This document shows positions 1 through 6,433 of a stretch of 7,935 nucleotides of DNA, piece by piece. The DNA is from Acetobacteraceae bacterium. GTDB taxonomy: Bacteria > Pseudomonadota > Alphaproteobacteria > Acetobacterales > Acetobacteraceae. Every line of letters begins with the position of its first letter. Positions within the stretch are counted from its first letter, which is position 1. The DNA lies in assembly GCA_030044345.1 (NCBI GenBank), contig JASHVY010000080.1, positions 1 to 7,935 of the forward strand, read 5' to 3'. The notes below the pieces were generated by a model, which worked only from the letters and a program-made list of their open reading frames with translations, was not told the DNA's origin and did no database searches. Both the position numbers and the translations under genes were made by a program.

Positions 1-172
1 GCCTGTTCGCACGAAATCCCATAGTTCGAAATAGCCACGTTTCGTCCACGCGCTGGTGGTTTCGAGAACGGCCAGATGGATGCGCGATCTCTACCTGCAG
101 CGCTTCGATTCTACTGAATATTCCATGGAATCCACAAGAATAGCCTCCAATTCCGGTATCCGGTCATTCCTT
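1..172. other. Left edge, no assignable gene
   Basis: This is the stretch downstream of the last MutS-like gene. On the minus strand one frame is open from 90 to the window edge and reads protein-like (it includes WTKRGYFELWDFVRT), but it is preceded in the same frame by a TAG at 93 to 91 and has no ATG, GTG or TTG between that stop and the edge. It could be part of a broken gene or chance. I see no clear terminator hairpin after the operon stop at 173 and no gene I can name. Confidence 0.3.
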
Positions 173-1705
173 TCACGCCGACGCCCGCTTGATATCCTCC
201 CCATCGATTTCATCCTTGCCAAAGATCTTGCGGAAGAGATCTTCCCCATAACTCGTGTCCAGGGGTTGGCCTTCGAGCATCCGGAAGGTTCTTTCACCGG
301 CATCGGATCGTTCCGCTCGAAGGAAGAGTACGCCGTCCAGTCCCTCCTCTTCAAGCCCATGCGCAAAATCGTACATGTGCGTCACAAAGCAGACGCGGAC
401 GTGTCGCTCCACCAGCGCGTGCACGATCTGCCGCGCGATCTCCGAGCCCTCTCGCTCGTTCGTTGCCGCAAAGGATTCATTGAACAGGATTGTTCCGTCC
501 GCCCGGATGCGATCAGCGATCCCGCTCATTCGATCGAGCTCTTCATCGAACTTGCCGCTCGTCATCGTAGCGTCCTCCTCGCGCTTGAAGTGGCTGAAGA
601 GACCGCTGCATGTTGCGGCCGCGTACCTCTCGGCGGAGACGAACATCCCGCACTGCATCATCATTTGGGCCAATCCTAGACTGCGTAGGAACGTTGACTT
701 GCCGCCCTGGTTGGCGCCCGTGATGACAATAATATCCTTGCCGTCCGCATTCGCCGTATTGCCGACAATCGTCCTGTCCATGCTTAGCGCTAGTGCTGTG
801 TCATAGAGCCCCTCGAGACTGAGCTCCCTGCCTCCTAGCGGAAAAGGGGCAGGGAAGCAGACCACCTGCCTCCTGGCCGTCAGAGCTTCGACGAGATTGA
901 GGCAGCCGACATAGAAGGCAAGTTCTGTACGCATCAGCTTGAAGAAGCTTAGGATGTGATCGGTCGAACGCGCCAGTGCGTTTGCGACGAGATTGATGCC
1001 ACGATCCCGCAATTCCGAGAGCGCCCGCGCTCCCGCCTCGTCACGCTCATGCAGACGGTAGGTAAAGGAAGCCGGCCCACGCCCGATGAGCCAGTCGATC
1101 CATCCCGGCTGGTCGTCGTTCGGCTTGCGCAGGCAGTAATCGAGTCCCCTGAGACCCCTGCCAAACGTGGCACTTTCCAATACCCCGCTACGAAAGCGCA
1201 AGCGACGGAGATGCCCGCTGATCTCGCCGAAATACTTGTCCGAGAGTTCGGCAGCCAGCATTGCGAAGAAGCGTCCGAAACCTGCCGATTTGAAGTCACT
1301 ACTAGACCGTTCGGCCATTCCTCGCAGCTTCCTCAACATCTCGGTGAACATCTCGAGCACTTCAACCGAACGGTGCAGCATATAGCCCGGGTGCTTGGAG
1401 AGCCCGCCCCAGAAATTCTTCCTCTCTTTCTCGATCGCTTCCACAGAGAGGGCGTAGAGTTCACGCACGGTCTTCGGATTCTCCAAGCAATCGCGCAGGA
1501 CAGCCTGGCGGTAGTGAATTGTCTCCACGTCAACGAGACTCGCAAGGACCGCTTTTGTCACGACCTCTCTGACGAACGCGTCACCGCCTGCCATCGTAGC
1601 GAAGATGATCGGAAGGCCGAGATCCTGTGTCAGCGCTTCCGCAGCAGGCGGTGGCGCCTGCTCCATGTCGAAGTCGCAATCGGCGTACATGAGGTAAGCT
1701 TTCAT
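173..1705 (-). CDS. MutS-like ATPase, second of the pair (switch His kept)
   Basis: A 510-residue MutS-family ATPase with the lever/core region (about 55 to 290) followed by the domain V ATPase (about 310 to 500). Seen directly: Walker A GANQGGKST at 330 to 338, a MutS-type segment LFSHFKREED...SGKFDEEL at 369 to 390, Walker B TILFNESFAATN at 405 to 416, and VTHMYDF with the switch His at 443. The C-terminus PLDTSYGEDLFRKIFG (481 to 496) looks like a conserved tail. Canonical MutS has about 850 residues; the N-terminal mismatch-reading domain with its Phe-x-Glu motif is absent, so ordinary mismatch repair is unlikely. Walker B has Asn409-Glu410 instead of Asp-Glu. I chose the ATG at 1705 because it forms an ATGA overlap with the upstream MutS-like gene and follows an AAGGAG. 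An ATG at 1906 would add 67 arginine-rich residues inside the neighbouring gene, which I reject. It shares the motif I-x-YR-x2-V-x-RD (63 to 72) with its neighbour, as expected of diverged paralogues that may form a heterodimer. Biological role unknown. Confidence 0.93.
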   Translation of the reverse strand: MKAYLMYADCDFDMEQAPPPAAEALTQDLGLPIIFATMAGGDAFVREVVTKAVLASLVDVETIHYRQAVLRDCLENPKTVRELYALSVEAIEKERKNFWGGLSKHPGYMLHRSVEVLEMFTEMLRKLRGMAERSSSDFKSAGFGRFFAMLAAELSDKYFGEISGHLRRLRFRSGVLESATFGRGLRGLDYCLRKPNDDQPGWIDWLIGRGPASFTYRLHERDEAGARALSELRDRGINLVANALARSTDHILSFFKLMRTELAFYVGCLNLVEALTARRQVVCFPAPFPLGGRELSLEGLYDTALALSMDRTIVGNTANADGKDIIVITGANQGGKSTFLRSLGLAQMMMQCGMFVSAERYAAATCSGLFSHFKREEDATMTSGKFDEELDRMSGIADRIRADGTILFNESFAATNEREGSEIARQIVHALVERHVRVCFVTHMYDFAHGLEEEGLDGVLFLRAERSDAGERTFRMLEGQPLDTSYGEDLFRKIFGKDEIDGEDIKRASA

Positions 1706-3234
1706 TCCCGAATGCGCTCCTTCAGCATCTCGTAGGTCAGCCGATATTTTTCGGCGATCGCGATAGCGTAGGCTCGCCCATCGGCCGGCCGGCGCACGAT
1801 CCGGAAGGTCCGGGAGGCAAGATCGCCGGGTACGATCGTACTCACCATGCTGACGGTGGTATCGGAGAGTCGCGCCAACTCCTCGACAAACGTGACGAAT
1901 ACGCATATCAAATCACGTGCGATAATCCGCCGCATTACCTGCTTTCCAATGAAGATGGCATCCTTAAGCGTCGTCGTGCTGAAGCTCTCGTTCATCACAA
2001 CGACACTTCGTGGTGTCACCCTCTCCAGGATGTCGTGGACTCGGATAAGGTCGTCCTCGAACTTGCTTCGTAGGTTCTCAACTTTCTCCTCCCGTTCGAA
2101 ATGGGTAAATAGCTGGTCGAAGAGGACAAGCCGTGCCTCCCGCCCAGGCACCTGGATACCGAGATTCGCAAGATAATGCAGTTGCCCAAACATGCGGGCG
2201 AAGGTCGTCTTGCCTCCCTGGTTCGGTCCCGACACAATGATAATGCGCTCCCGTCCGGATAGCTGAAAATCGTTGCATACGACTGTATGTCCAGATTCAG
2301 AAAGCTTTCGCGCAAGGGCAAGATCGAATCCGTCACCAACAACAACCTCTTTGTTGCTCGTCGAAAGTCTCGGATAGCAGAATGTGAGCCCTGCCTTTGT
2401 GATCGGACGAATGAAGTCGAGATAGGCGACGTAAAACTGCGTCTCGCGATCGAAATCACGGATGATCGGATCTAGGAATCCAGCCTGCTCTGTGCAGAAC
2501 CGCTCAAGCTCGGAAAACAGCTCTGGATAGAGCCGGGCGACGAAGTTGAGTACCGCTGCCTCGACGTGGTTCATCTCGACCGGCTCGGGGAAGCCCACCC
2601 GATAATCCTTGCCTTCCCCTTGAGCGAATTTACGAAAGCTCTCCTCAACTGCCTCGCTATAGTCGATCTCGCCTTCGTACTTGCGGACAGTCACTGAGCT
2701 GTCTCTGATAAGTAGGCAATACTCGATCCTTGTGAGTTCAGATGCAATTCGTTGTGCTTGCTGTGCGAGTCTAACAAATTCTTCGCTAGCCAAGTACCCA
2801 ATGAGCCACGAGCGGAATCCCTGCAACCCGCGCGACTTCGGTTCGCTGGCTTCGAGTTCGTCACGTAACGCTTCGACCGCCTCACAATAGACAGTGACTG
2901 CGTCTAGAAACCACCATTCCTTCTGCTGCTTGTAGTAGAGCTTTTTCGATCGCCCAAGTTCCTCGCGCATTCGGCGCATCCGTAGGGAAAATCTGGTCAC
3001 GGCGGAGAAAGTCTCCTCACCCTCGAGGTCGCGCATTACCTCGTGGCGATAGCGAATTGCCTCCAGAGTCCCGGGGGGTGAATAAAAGAACGGCTTCAGG
3101 TTATACTCAGCCTTATTGGCGGTGATCGCATCAATGATCTGGTCAAGATTGAGGTCGGCGAAGAATGCGGGCTCCTCTGCTGCACTCGCTCCACCTTCTT
3201 CGTTCGGATAAAGGATACTGCGAAAGATCATCAC
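1702..3234 (-). CDS. MutS-like ATPase, first of the pair (switch His lost)
   Basis: A MutS-family ATPase of 510 residues from the GTG at 3234, or 509 from the ATG immediately after it; the sequence does not settle which is used. The order is an N-terminal helical region, a lever/core-like part (about 55 to 290, with I-x-YR-x2-V-x-RD at 60 to 69 and FYVAYLDFI at 267 to 275), then the domain V ATPase. Visible motifs are VVCNDFQL (318 to 325, like the ND-x-x-L strand before the MutS P-loop), Walker A GPNQGGKTT (336 to 344), LFTHFEREEK...SKFEDDL (375 to 396) and Walker B SVVVMNESFSTTT (410 to 422). Walker B is Asn415-Glu416, not Asp-Glu. Where MutS has T-H at the switch, this protein reads VFVTFVEEL (445 to 453), so the His is gone. 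No mismatch-recognition domain I is visible. Its stop overlaps the next gene as ATGA and its start lies 1 nt after the GTPase stop, so it is embedded in the operon. Likely partner: the downstream MutS-like protein, as an asymmetric dimer (inference). Confidence 0.93.
   Translation of the reverse strand: MMIFRSILYPNEEGGASAAEEPAFFADLNLDQIIDAITANKAEYNLKPFFYSPPGTLEAIRYRHEVMRDLEGEETFSAVTRFSLRMRRMREELGRSKKLYYKQQKEWWFLDAVTVYCEAVEALRDELEASEPKSRGLQGFRSWLIGYLASEEFVRLAQQAQRIASELTRIEYCLLIRDSSVTVRKYEGEIDYSEAVEESFRKFAQGEGKDYRVGFPEPVEMNHVEAAVLNFVARLYPELFSELERFCTEQAGFLDPIIRDFDRETQFYVAYLDFIRPITKAGLTFCYPRLSTSNKEVVVGDGFDLALARKLSESGHTVVCNDFQLSGRERIIIVSGPNQGGKTTFARMFGQLHYLANLGIQVPGREARLVLFDQLFTHFEREEKVENLRSKFEDDLIRVHDILERVTPRSVVVMNESFSTTTLKDAIFIGKQVMRRIIARDLICVFVTFVEELARLSDTTVSMVSTIVPGDLASRTFRIVRRPADGRAYAIAIAEKYRLTYEMLKERIRE
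1717..1722 (-). promoter_or_regulatory. Shine-Dalgarno AAGGAG for the second MutS-like gene
   Basis: AAGGAG on the minus strand lies 11 nt before the ATG at 1705, inside the last codons of the preceding MutS-like gene. The spacing is a little long. Together with the ATGA stop/start overlap it supports the 1705 start over the far upstream ATG at 1906. Confidence 0.6.
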
Positions 3235-3235
3235 C

Positions 3236-4915
3236 TTAACCCGCCCGGCGTGTTAGTGGGGCAATGTTCGTGCCTGCGTGTCGCGCCGGTGGTCCCATCT
3301 CGGCACGCGGGTTACCGATCAGAGCGCGCAACCCGCGCTCGCTTGCCATCAGCTCTTCCTTGCTGGTCAGATGTCGCTGCATTCCGTCGAATTTTAGCGC
3401 GAAATACCGCATATCTTCGGCCAATCGATCGAGGAGGTCTGCCTGGCGGATCAGCACCTTGCCAATCGCCGCCGGTTCATCGATCGCGCTTAAAAGGAGC
3501 TGAAGGTGAGGCAGACATATCGCCGACAGGTTCCTTAGCACCGCATCTCCGCCGCTTCGGAGCCGTTTTGCCGCAGCCATAGCCGCTTCGTCAGCGGTGC
3601 GGCGCGCCACGGCGCAGGCAATGCAACTGTCTGCGCTCGGCAGTGCCTCCACGACGGAGTCGGATGCGACCGCCGCACTGGGTTCGCTGCGCGCCACTGC
3701 CCTTAGATAATCCGCTTGCCTCTCGACCACGCCAGCAAAGCCGGTGCAGATCTCGCGCGGAGCTGCCATTGCCTCGAGCTGCCACGTATGCGGGCCGCAC
3801 AAGCCCCGCTGCTCTTCAAGCTTCGCCCGTACCTTCTGATCACCATGGAGTCGGTATTGGTACGAAGCAAGGAAGTTGAAAACTGCGTCGGCAACCCGCC
3901 CGCAGATTTCGCACTCGGGCAAAACCGAGGGGATCCTCGGTGTCGCTTCTATCGCCACCCGCTCCGATTGTTCGCCTAAGATTTCTTCGCGCAGCACCGA
4001 GAGCCATGCCTGCTCCGCGTCGGTATCGGGGATGCTTTTGAGCACCTTTCCAATCCTGTCGCACATGCCGAGCAGGAACTCTCGTCGCTTTTCGGTGAGC
4101 AGGAAATCAAGAAGCGCTGTCTCGAAGGCCGGCAACCCGCTCGCTGTCAGCGCAGGCTCGTCTCCCTTGAGGCGTGCCTCGAGCGCCTGCCGCGCCGAGA
4201 GCGAGTAGATCTCCCTTTGCAGTTCGCCGAAGATCGCCGGAAGCCGTTCCGCGAGATGGGAGAGTACCTCGGCGCGGTCAGAATCACTAACACAGTCTTG
4301 TTTGTTGATGACCACGAACACACGTCGGCCTGAACGGTGGATACCCTCGAGTACGTTTCTCTCTTCCTCGGTAAGCGGACCCTCGTAGCTTGTTACCAAC
4401 ACGAAGGCATCTGCCTCGGGCAGGAATGCTTCGGTCGTCCGCGTATTTTCGATGATCGATGAACCGAGGCCCGGCGTGTCGATAAAATGAAATCCCCGCC
4501 GCAGCAGCTCGGCTGGAAGCTGTACCTCGGCCATGCGGATGCCTCGCGAGTTGCCGGGGTTCCCTCGCTCGGTGATGTACTCCGCAAGCTCCCGGATCGG
4601 GATATCCAGGAAAAGATTCGTGTGCCGATAGTGCAATACCGCCCTCTCTTCGGTCCCGTAGCTGACCGTTGTGATGACGGAGGTTACGGGAACGATCCCT
4701 GTGGGCAGCCGGTCGGTGCCAAGCATTGCATTCATCAGCGTGGTTTTGCCACGGCTGAATCGCCCAACCACAACGAGATTGAAACGATCCTCGGCAAGGC
4801 GGGAGAAGAGTGCGCGCACCTCCTCCCGCGGGAGCTTATCTTCCCGGTTCATCGCCGCGCTGCGTAGAATCTCGGCGAGTGCCGACTTCATCCGGTCATA
4901 TCGCCGGAGATCCAT
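3236..4915 (-). CDS. Dynamin-like GTPase with C-terminal paired Cys/His repeats
   Basis: A 559-residue GTPase of the bacterial dynamin-like superfamily. All G motifs are visible: G1 GRFSRGKTT (51 to 59), a G2 Thr in PVTSVIT (76 to 82), G3 DTPG (146 to 149), G4 NKQD (204 to 207) and G5 SAR (240 to 242). The family couples GTP hydrolysis to assembly, usually on membranes, but I see no membrane segment or long hydrophobic paddle here. Instead the C-terminal half carries two similar units: C335-x2-C338...C373-x2-H376 and C431-x2-C434...C467-x2-H470, with 32 to 34 residues between the paired halves. They look like metal-binding helical repeats, somewhat like families of unknown function with a C-x2-C...F/L-C-x2-H pattern (from memory). 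The start at 4915 overlaps the stop of a 15-codon frame as TGATG. An in-frame ATG at codon 9 (4891) is an alternative. It is the first large gene of the operon with the MutS-like pair, with which it probably works. CDS and GTPase call are strong; cellular role is not known. Confidence 0.94.
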   Translation of the reverse strand: MDLRRYDRMKSALAEILRSAAMNREDKLPREEVRALFSRLAEDRFNLVVVGRFSRGKTTLMNAMLGTDRLPTGIVPVTSVITTVSYGTEERAVLHYRHTNLFLDIPIRELAEYITERGNPGNSRGIRMAEVQLPAELLRRGFHFIDTPGLGSSIIENTRTTEAFLPEADAFVLVTSYEGPLTEEERNVLEGIHRSGRRVFVVINKQDCVSDSDRAEVLSHLAERLPAIFGELQREIYSLSARQALEARLKGDEPALTASGLPAFETALLDFLLTEKRREFLLGMCDRIGKVLKSIPDTDAEQAWLSVLREEILGEQSERVAIEATPRIPSVLPECEICGRVADAVFNFLASYQYRLHGDQKVRAKLEEQRGLCGPHTWQLEAMAAPREICTGFAGVVERQADYLRAVARSEPSAAVASDSVVEALPSADSCIACAVARRTADEAAMAAAKRLRSGGDAVLRNLSAICLPHLQLLLSAIDEPAAIGKVLIRQADLLDRLAEDMRYFALKFDGMQRHLTSKEELMASERGLRALIGNPRAEMGPPARHAGTNIAPLTRRAG

Positions 4916-4962
4916 CAGACGTCACCCACGTCGTCGCCGGCATCGAGGAAGAGACGCCTCAT
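4915..4962 (-). CDS. Possible 15-codon leader reading frame
   Basis: The frame reads MRRLFLDAGDDVGDV. Its TGA shares one base with the GTPase ATG (TGATG), a classic layout for translational coupling, and an AGGAG lies 8 nt before its ATG, a better ribosome-binding site than anything directly before the GTPase. An in-frame TGA just upstream (4968 to 4966) shows that it is not the tail of a longer open gene as the sequence stands. It may be a coupling leader, the decayed end of a former upstream gene, or chance. No function is implied by the peptide. Confidence 0.4.
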   Translation of the reverse strand: MRRLFLDAGDDVGDV

Positions 4963-4970
4963 CGGTCATG

Positions 4971-5000
4971 CTCCTGCCCATAATAATCTCATGGCAGGAG
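4971..5000 (-). promoter_or_regulatory. Inverted repeat sequestering the leader RBS
   Basis: CTCCTGCC and GGCAGGAG face each other across a 14-base centre; pairing can extend through CAT/ATG with one bulged C. In the minus-strand transcript the 3' arm contains the AGGAG (4975 to 4971) that precedes the leader ATG at 4962. Folding would therefore hide the ribosome-binding site, and opening it would expose it. There is no T-run after it, so a terminator is unlikely. As DNA it could equally be a dyad operator. Confidence 0.5.
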
Positions 5001-5215
5001 TCATCAGCCGTAGTGGCGATTGACCCGGGCGGACTCCATCGCCCGTAAGCCTTTATACGCCCTTATGTAGCGATTTCCGGCCCGTGCCGCAATATCGATC
5101 CGAATATGAGGCCATGGTCTACAAGAGATTGAAATAACACGGAAAGTTGCCGAATTTCGTATTCATCGATGCAAAACGCATCGGAGCGTTCTCAAGAGCG
5201 CATTGATGGTCAAGG
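5001..5215. other. Upstream region of the operon, no gene seen
   Basis: This lies between the leader inverted repeat and the IS66 terminus and must hold the operon promoter unless transcription enters through the IS remnant. On the minus strand I see AT-rich patches (for example TATAAA near 5055) but no -10/-35 pair with good spacing. No open frame of useful length or recognisable protein is present on either strand. Confidence 0.4.
5167..5183. repeat. Small inverted repeat CGATGC-AAAAC-GCATCG
   Basis: Two perfect 6-base arms around a 5-base centre, upstream of the operon and 32 bases from the IS66 end. There is no T-run on either side, so it is not a typical terminator. It might be a protein-binding site or chance. 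Confidence 0.3.
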
Positions 5216-5243
5216 GTAAGCGGTGTTCTGCGACCCTTACCCT
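5213..5243. repeat. Inverted repeat at the IS66 terminus
   Basis: AGGGTAAG at 5213 to 5220 and CTTACCCT at 5236 to 5243 are perfect 8-base arms around a 15-base centre. The left arm includes GTAAGCGG, which resembles the terminal GTAAGCG that I remember for IS66-family ends. The repeat therefore sits on the element tip and partly spans the junction with flanking DNA. Confidence 0.5.
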
Positions 5244-5500
5244 GGCAGGTTGAGGTTCATTGGGTCTGCGCAGGCGCCCAGAGCCAGGGCACAAGCTCGT
5301 CAATGCGCGACTGAGGCCATCCGTTGACAAGGCGAGTGAGCAGTTCGGTGAAGTAGGCGTGCGGGTTGACGCTATTGAGTTTGCAGGTCTCGGTTAGCGA
5401 GGCGAGCGCTGCCCAGTTCTCTCCGCCCTCATCGCTACCCACGAATAGACTATTCTTTCTGGATAGCGCGACCGGGCGCATGCTCCGCTCGACACTGTTT
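5216..5500 (-). mobile_element. IS66-family remnant, one end only
   Basis: Contains the 3' end of tnpC and one terminus starting GTAAGCGG at 5216. The remaining tnpC, any tnpA/tnpB and the other terminus are missing, because an IS1182-like fragment begins at 5501. The element cannot move by itself. The target duplication cannot be tested because the other end is absent. Confidence 0.75.
5257..5500 (-). pseudogene. tnpC: IS66 transposase TnpC, C-terminal fragment
   Basis: About 80 residues remain of a protein normally around 500 long. The fragment reads NSVERSMRPVALSRKNSLF, then GSDEGGENWA, then TCKLNSVNPHAYFTELLTR, and ends at the stop at 5257. This is the typical IS66 pattern: the N-x2-ER segment carrying the last catalytic Glu (codon at about 5490 to 5488), the RKN-x-LF-x-GS motif and the C-terminal element ending in RIDEL-x-PW. 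The first two catalytic Asp residues are lost, so it is inactive. The 5' break is abrupt at about 5500, where the opposite strand begins to encode another transposase. Confidence 0.85.
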
Positions 5501-6067
5501 GATCCGGACAGTGCGCTGATGCGCCGCTCGGACGCGCACGAATATCGCCAAGCTTACAACGCGCAGGCCGTGGTCTGCGCTGATGAGGCGCAACTGACCC
5601 TGGCCACGAATCTGGTGGCCACCCCAGCCGACGCGCCCAGCTTCGCCGCGACCATTCTGGGGATGGCGGCAACCATCGGCCTGCCCAGGACGGTCCTGGC
5701 CGATACCGGCTTCGCCAGCGACCCGGCAGTGGCGGACCTGCAAGCCCGCGGCATTGAGCCACTGGTGGCGATTGGGCGGACCCAGCAGCACCGGCCCTAC
5801 GACTTCCGCCCGCCGCCCAAACCAAAACCGCCACGGCAGATCACCGAATCCTGGCGCGTTGCGATGAAAGCCAAGCTGGAAAGTAAAGATACAAAGAACC
5901 TCTATAAGAAGCGCAGGCAAACCGTCGAACCGGTGTTCGGCATCATCAAGAGTGCCATGCGCTTCGTCCGCTTTCATCTACGCGGTCTGCACAATGTCGC
6001 CGCAGAATGGCGTTTGATCGCACTCGCCTACAACTGCCGGCGGATCGCCCGTCTCAAAGCGGCATAA
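5501..6067 (+). pseudogene. IS1182-like DDE transposase, N-terminally truncated
   Basis: From DPDSALM at 5501 the frame reads as the C-terminal part of a DDE transposase: AYNAQAVV, then VLADTGF with a catalytic Asp (5702 to 5704), then a Lys/Pro-rich linker, then TVEPVFGIIK with the catalytic Glu (5927 to 5929), then RFHLRGL...EWRLIALAYN and a stop at 6067. The N-terminal helix-turn-helix part and the first catalytic Asp are missing. An in-frame ATG at 5366 exists only because the opposite-strand IS66 DNA happens to be open; those 45 residues are not transposase. About 188 residues remain of roughly 450. IS1182 is my best family guess; another DDE family with the same Y-x-AQA-x-V pattern is possible. 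Confidence 0.8.
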
Positions 6068-6122
6068 TCAGCCACCCTGCTCACCCTCACGCCTGGCCAA
6101 CATCCCAACCCGACAGGCTGCT
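5501..6122 (+). mobile_element. IS1182-like element remnant
   Basis: The 5' limit is the junction with IS66 DNA at 5500/5501. The 3' limit is inferred at CCGACAGGCTGCTAG (about 6110 to 6124), because integrase homology starts immediately after it and the motif has the look of an IS terminus. The matching left inverted repeat is not in the window, so this end is a guess. Confidence 0.5.
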
Positions 6123-6126
6123 AGTG

Positions 6127-6228
6127 CTGGGATTGATCGCTGACGCCGGCGACCAAGCCACCGGGCGCTATATCGACTTCTTCATTGCCAATACCCGTAA
6201 CCCGAACACTCGGCGCGGCTATGCGCGC
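6127..6228 (+). pseudogene. Tyrosine recombinase N-terminal fragment
   Basis: Roughly 34 residues, LGLIADAGDQATGRYIDFFI followed by ANTRNPNTRRGYAR, match the start of the SAM-like, core-binding domain of phage/plasmid-type tyrosine recombinases (pattern F-x-AN-x-RNPNTR-x-AYAR). Homology stops at YAR and the frame then runs into unrelated sequence. The catalytic domain with its Arg, His and Tyr residues is absent, so it is inactive. It probably marks an older integration site or an integrase gene cut by the preceding IS. Confidence 0.65.
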
Positions 6229-6433
6229 ATACAGAACCAGATTTTGCCGCGTTCAGTGCCATGACCCGTGGCCGTGCACCGACCCGGTCGGCCTCATAAG
6301 ACGATGCCGAGCCCGGGCGGCGGAAGTCCACAGTCGCCGGAGAATCGCCTTATCAAGAAATTTTGATTTCCGTCGGGATGTGGCGGGGCGGGGCTTTTGT
6401 AGTTCCGGGGGCGCGAGTGCAAGAGCGCAGCGG

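Noticed and set aside
56..679. Plus-strand open frame of 207 codons
   Set aside because: It mostly mirrors the MutS-like ATPase domain on the other strand and lacks family resemblance.
956..1735. Plus-strand open frame of 259 codons
   Set aside because: It is antisense to the MutS-like gene with its clear Walker motifs, and shows no recognisable domain; it is a shadow of GC-rich coding DNA.
1706..1906. 67-residue N-terminal extension of the second MutS-like protein (start at 1906)
   Set aside because: It lies wholly inside the first MutS-like gene in another frame, is arginine-rich and unlike MutS, and the ATG at 1705 has the ATGA overlap and an AAGGAG.
173..3234. MutS-like pair as ABC transporter or classical mismatch-repair proteins
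   Set aside because: The P-loop context (G-x-NQGGK-S/T), the helical core and the segment after it are MutS type, with no ABC signature LSGGQ. Mismatch repair is unlikely without domain I.
5014..5048. TTGACC near 5019 on the plus strand as a promoter
   Set aside because: No acceptable -10 at 16 to 18 bases, and it points away from the operon into DNA with no intact plus-strand gene.
5366..5500. N-terminal part of a plus-strand 233-codon frame as transposase
   Set aside because: These codons are antisense to the IS66 tnpC end; transposase homology starts only at 5501.
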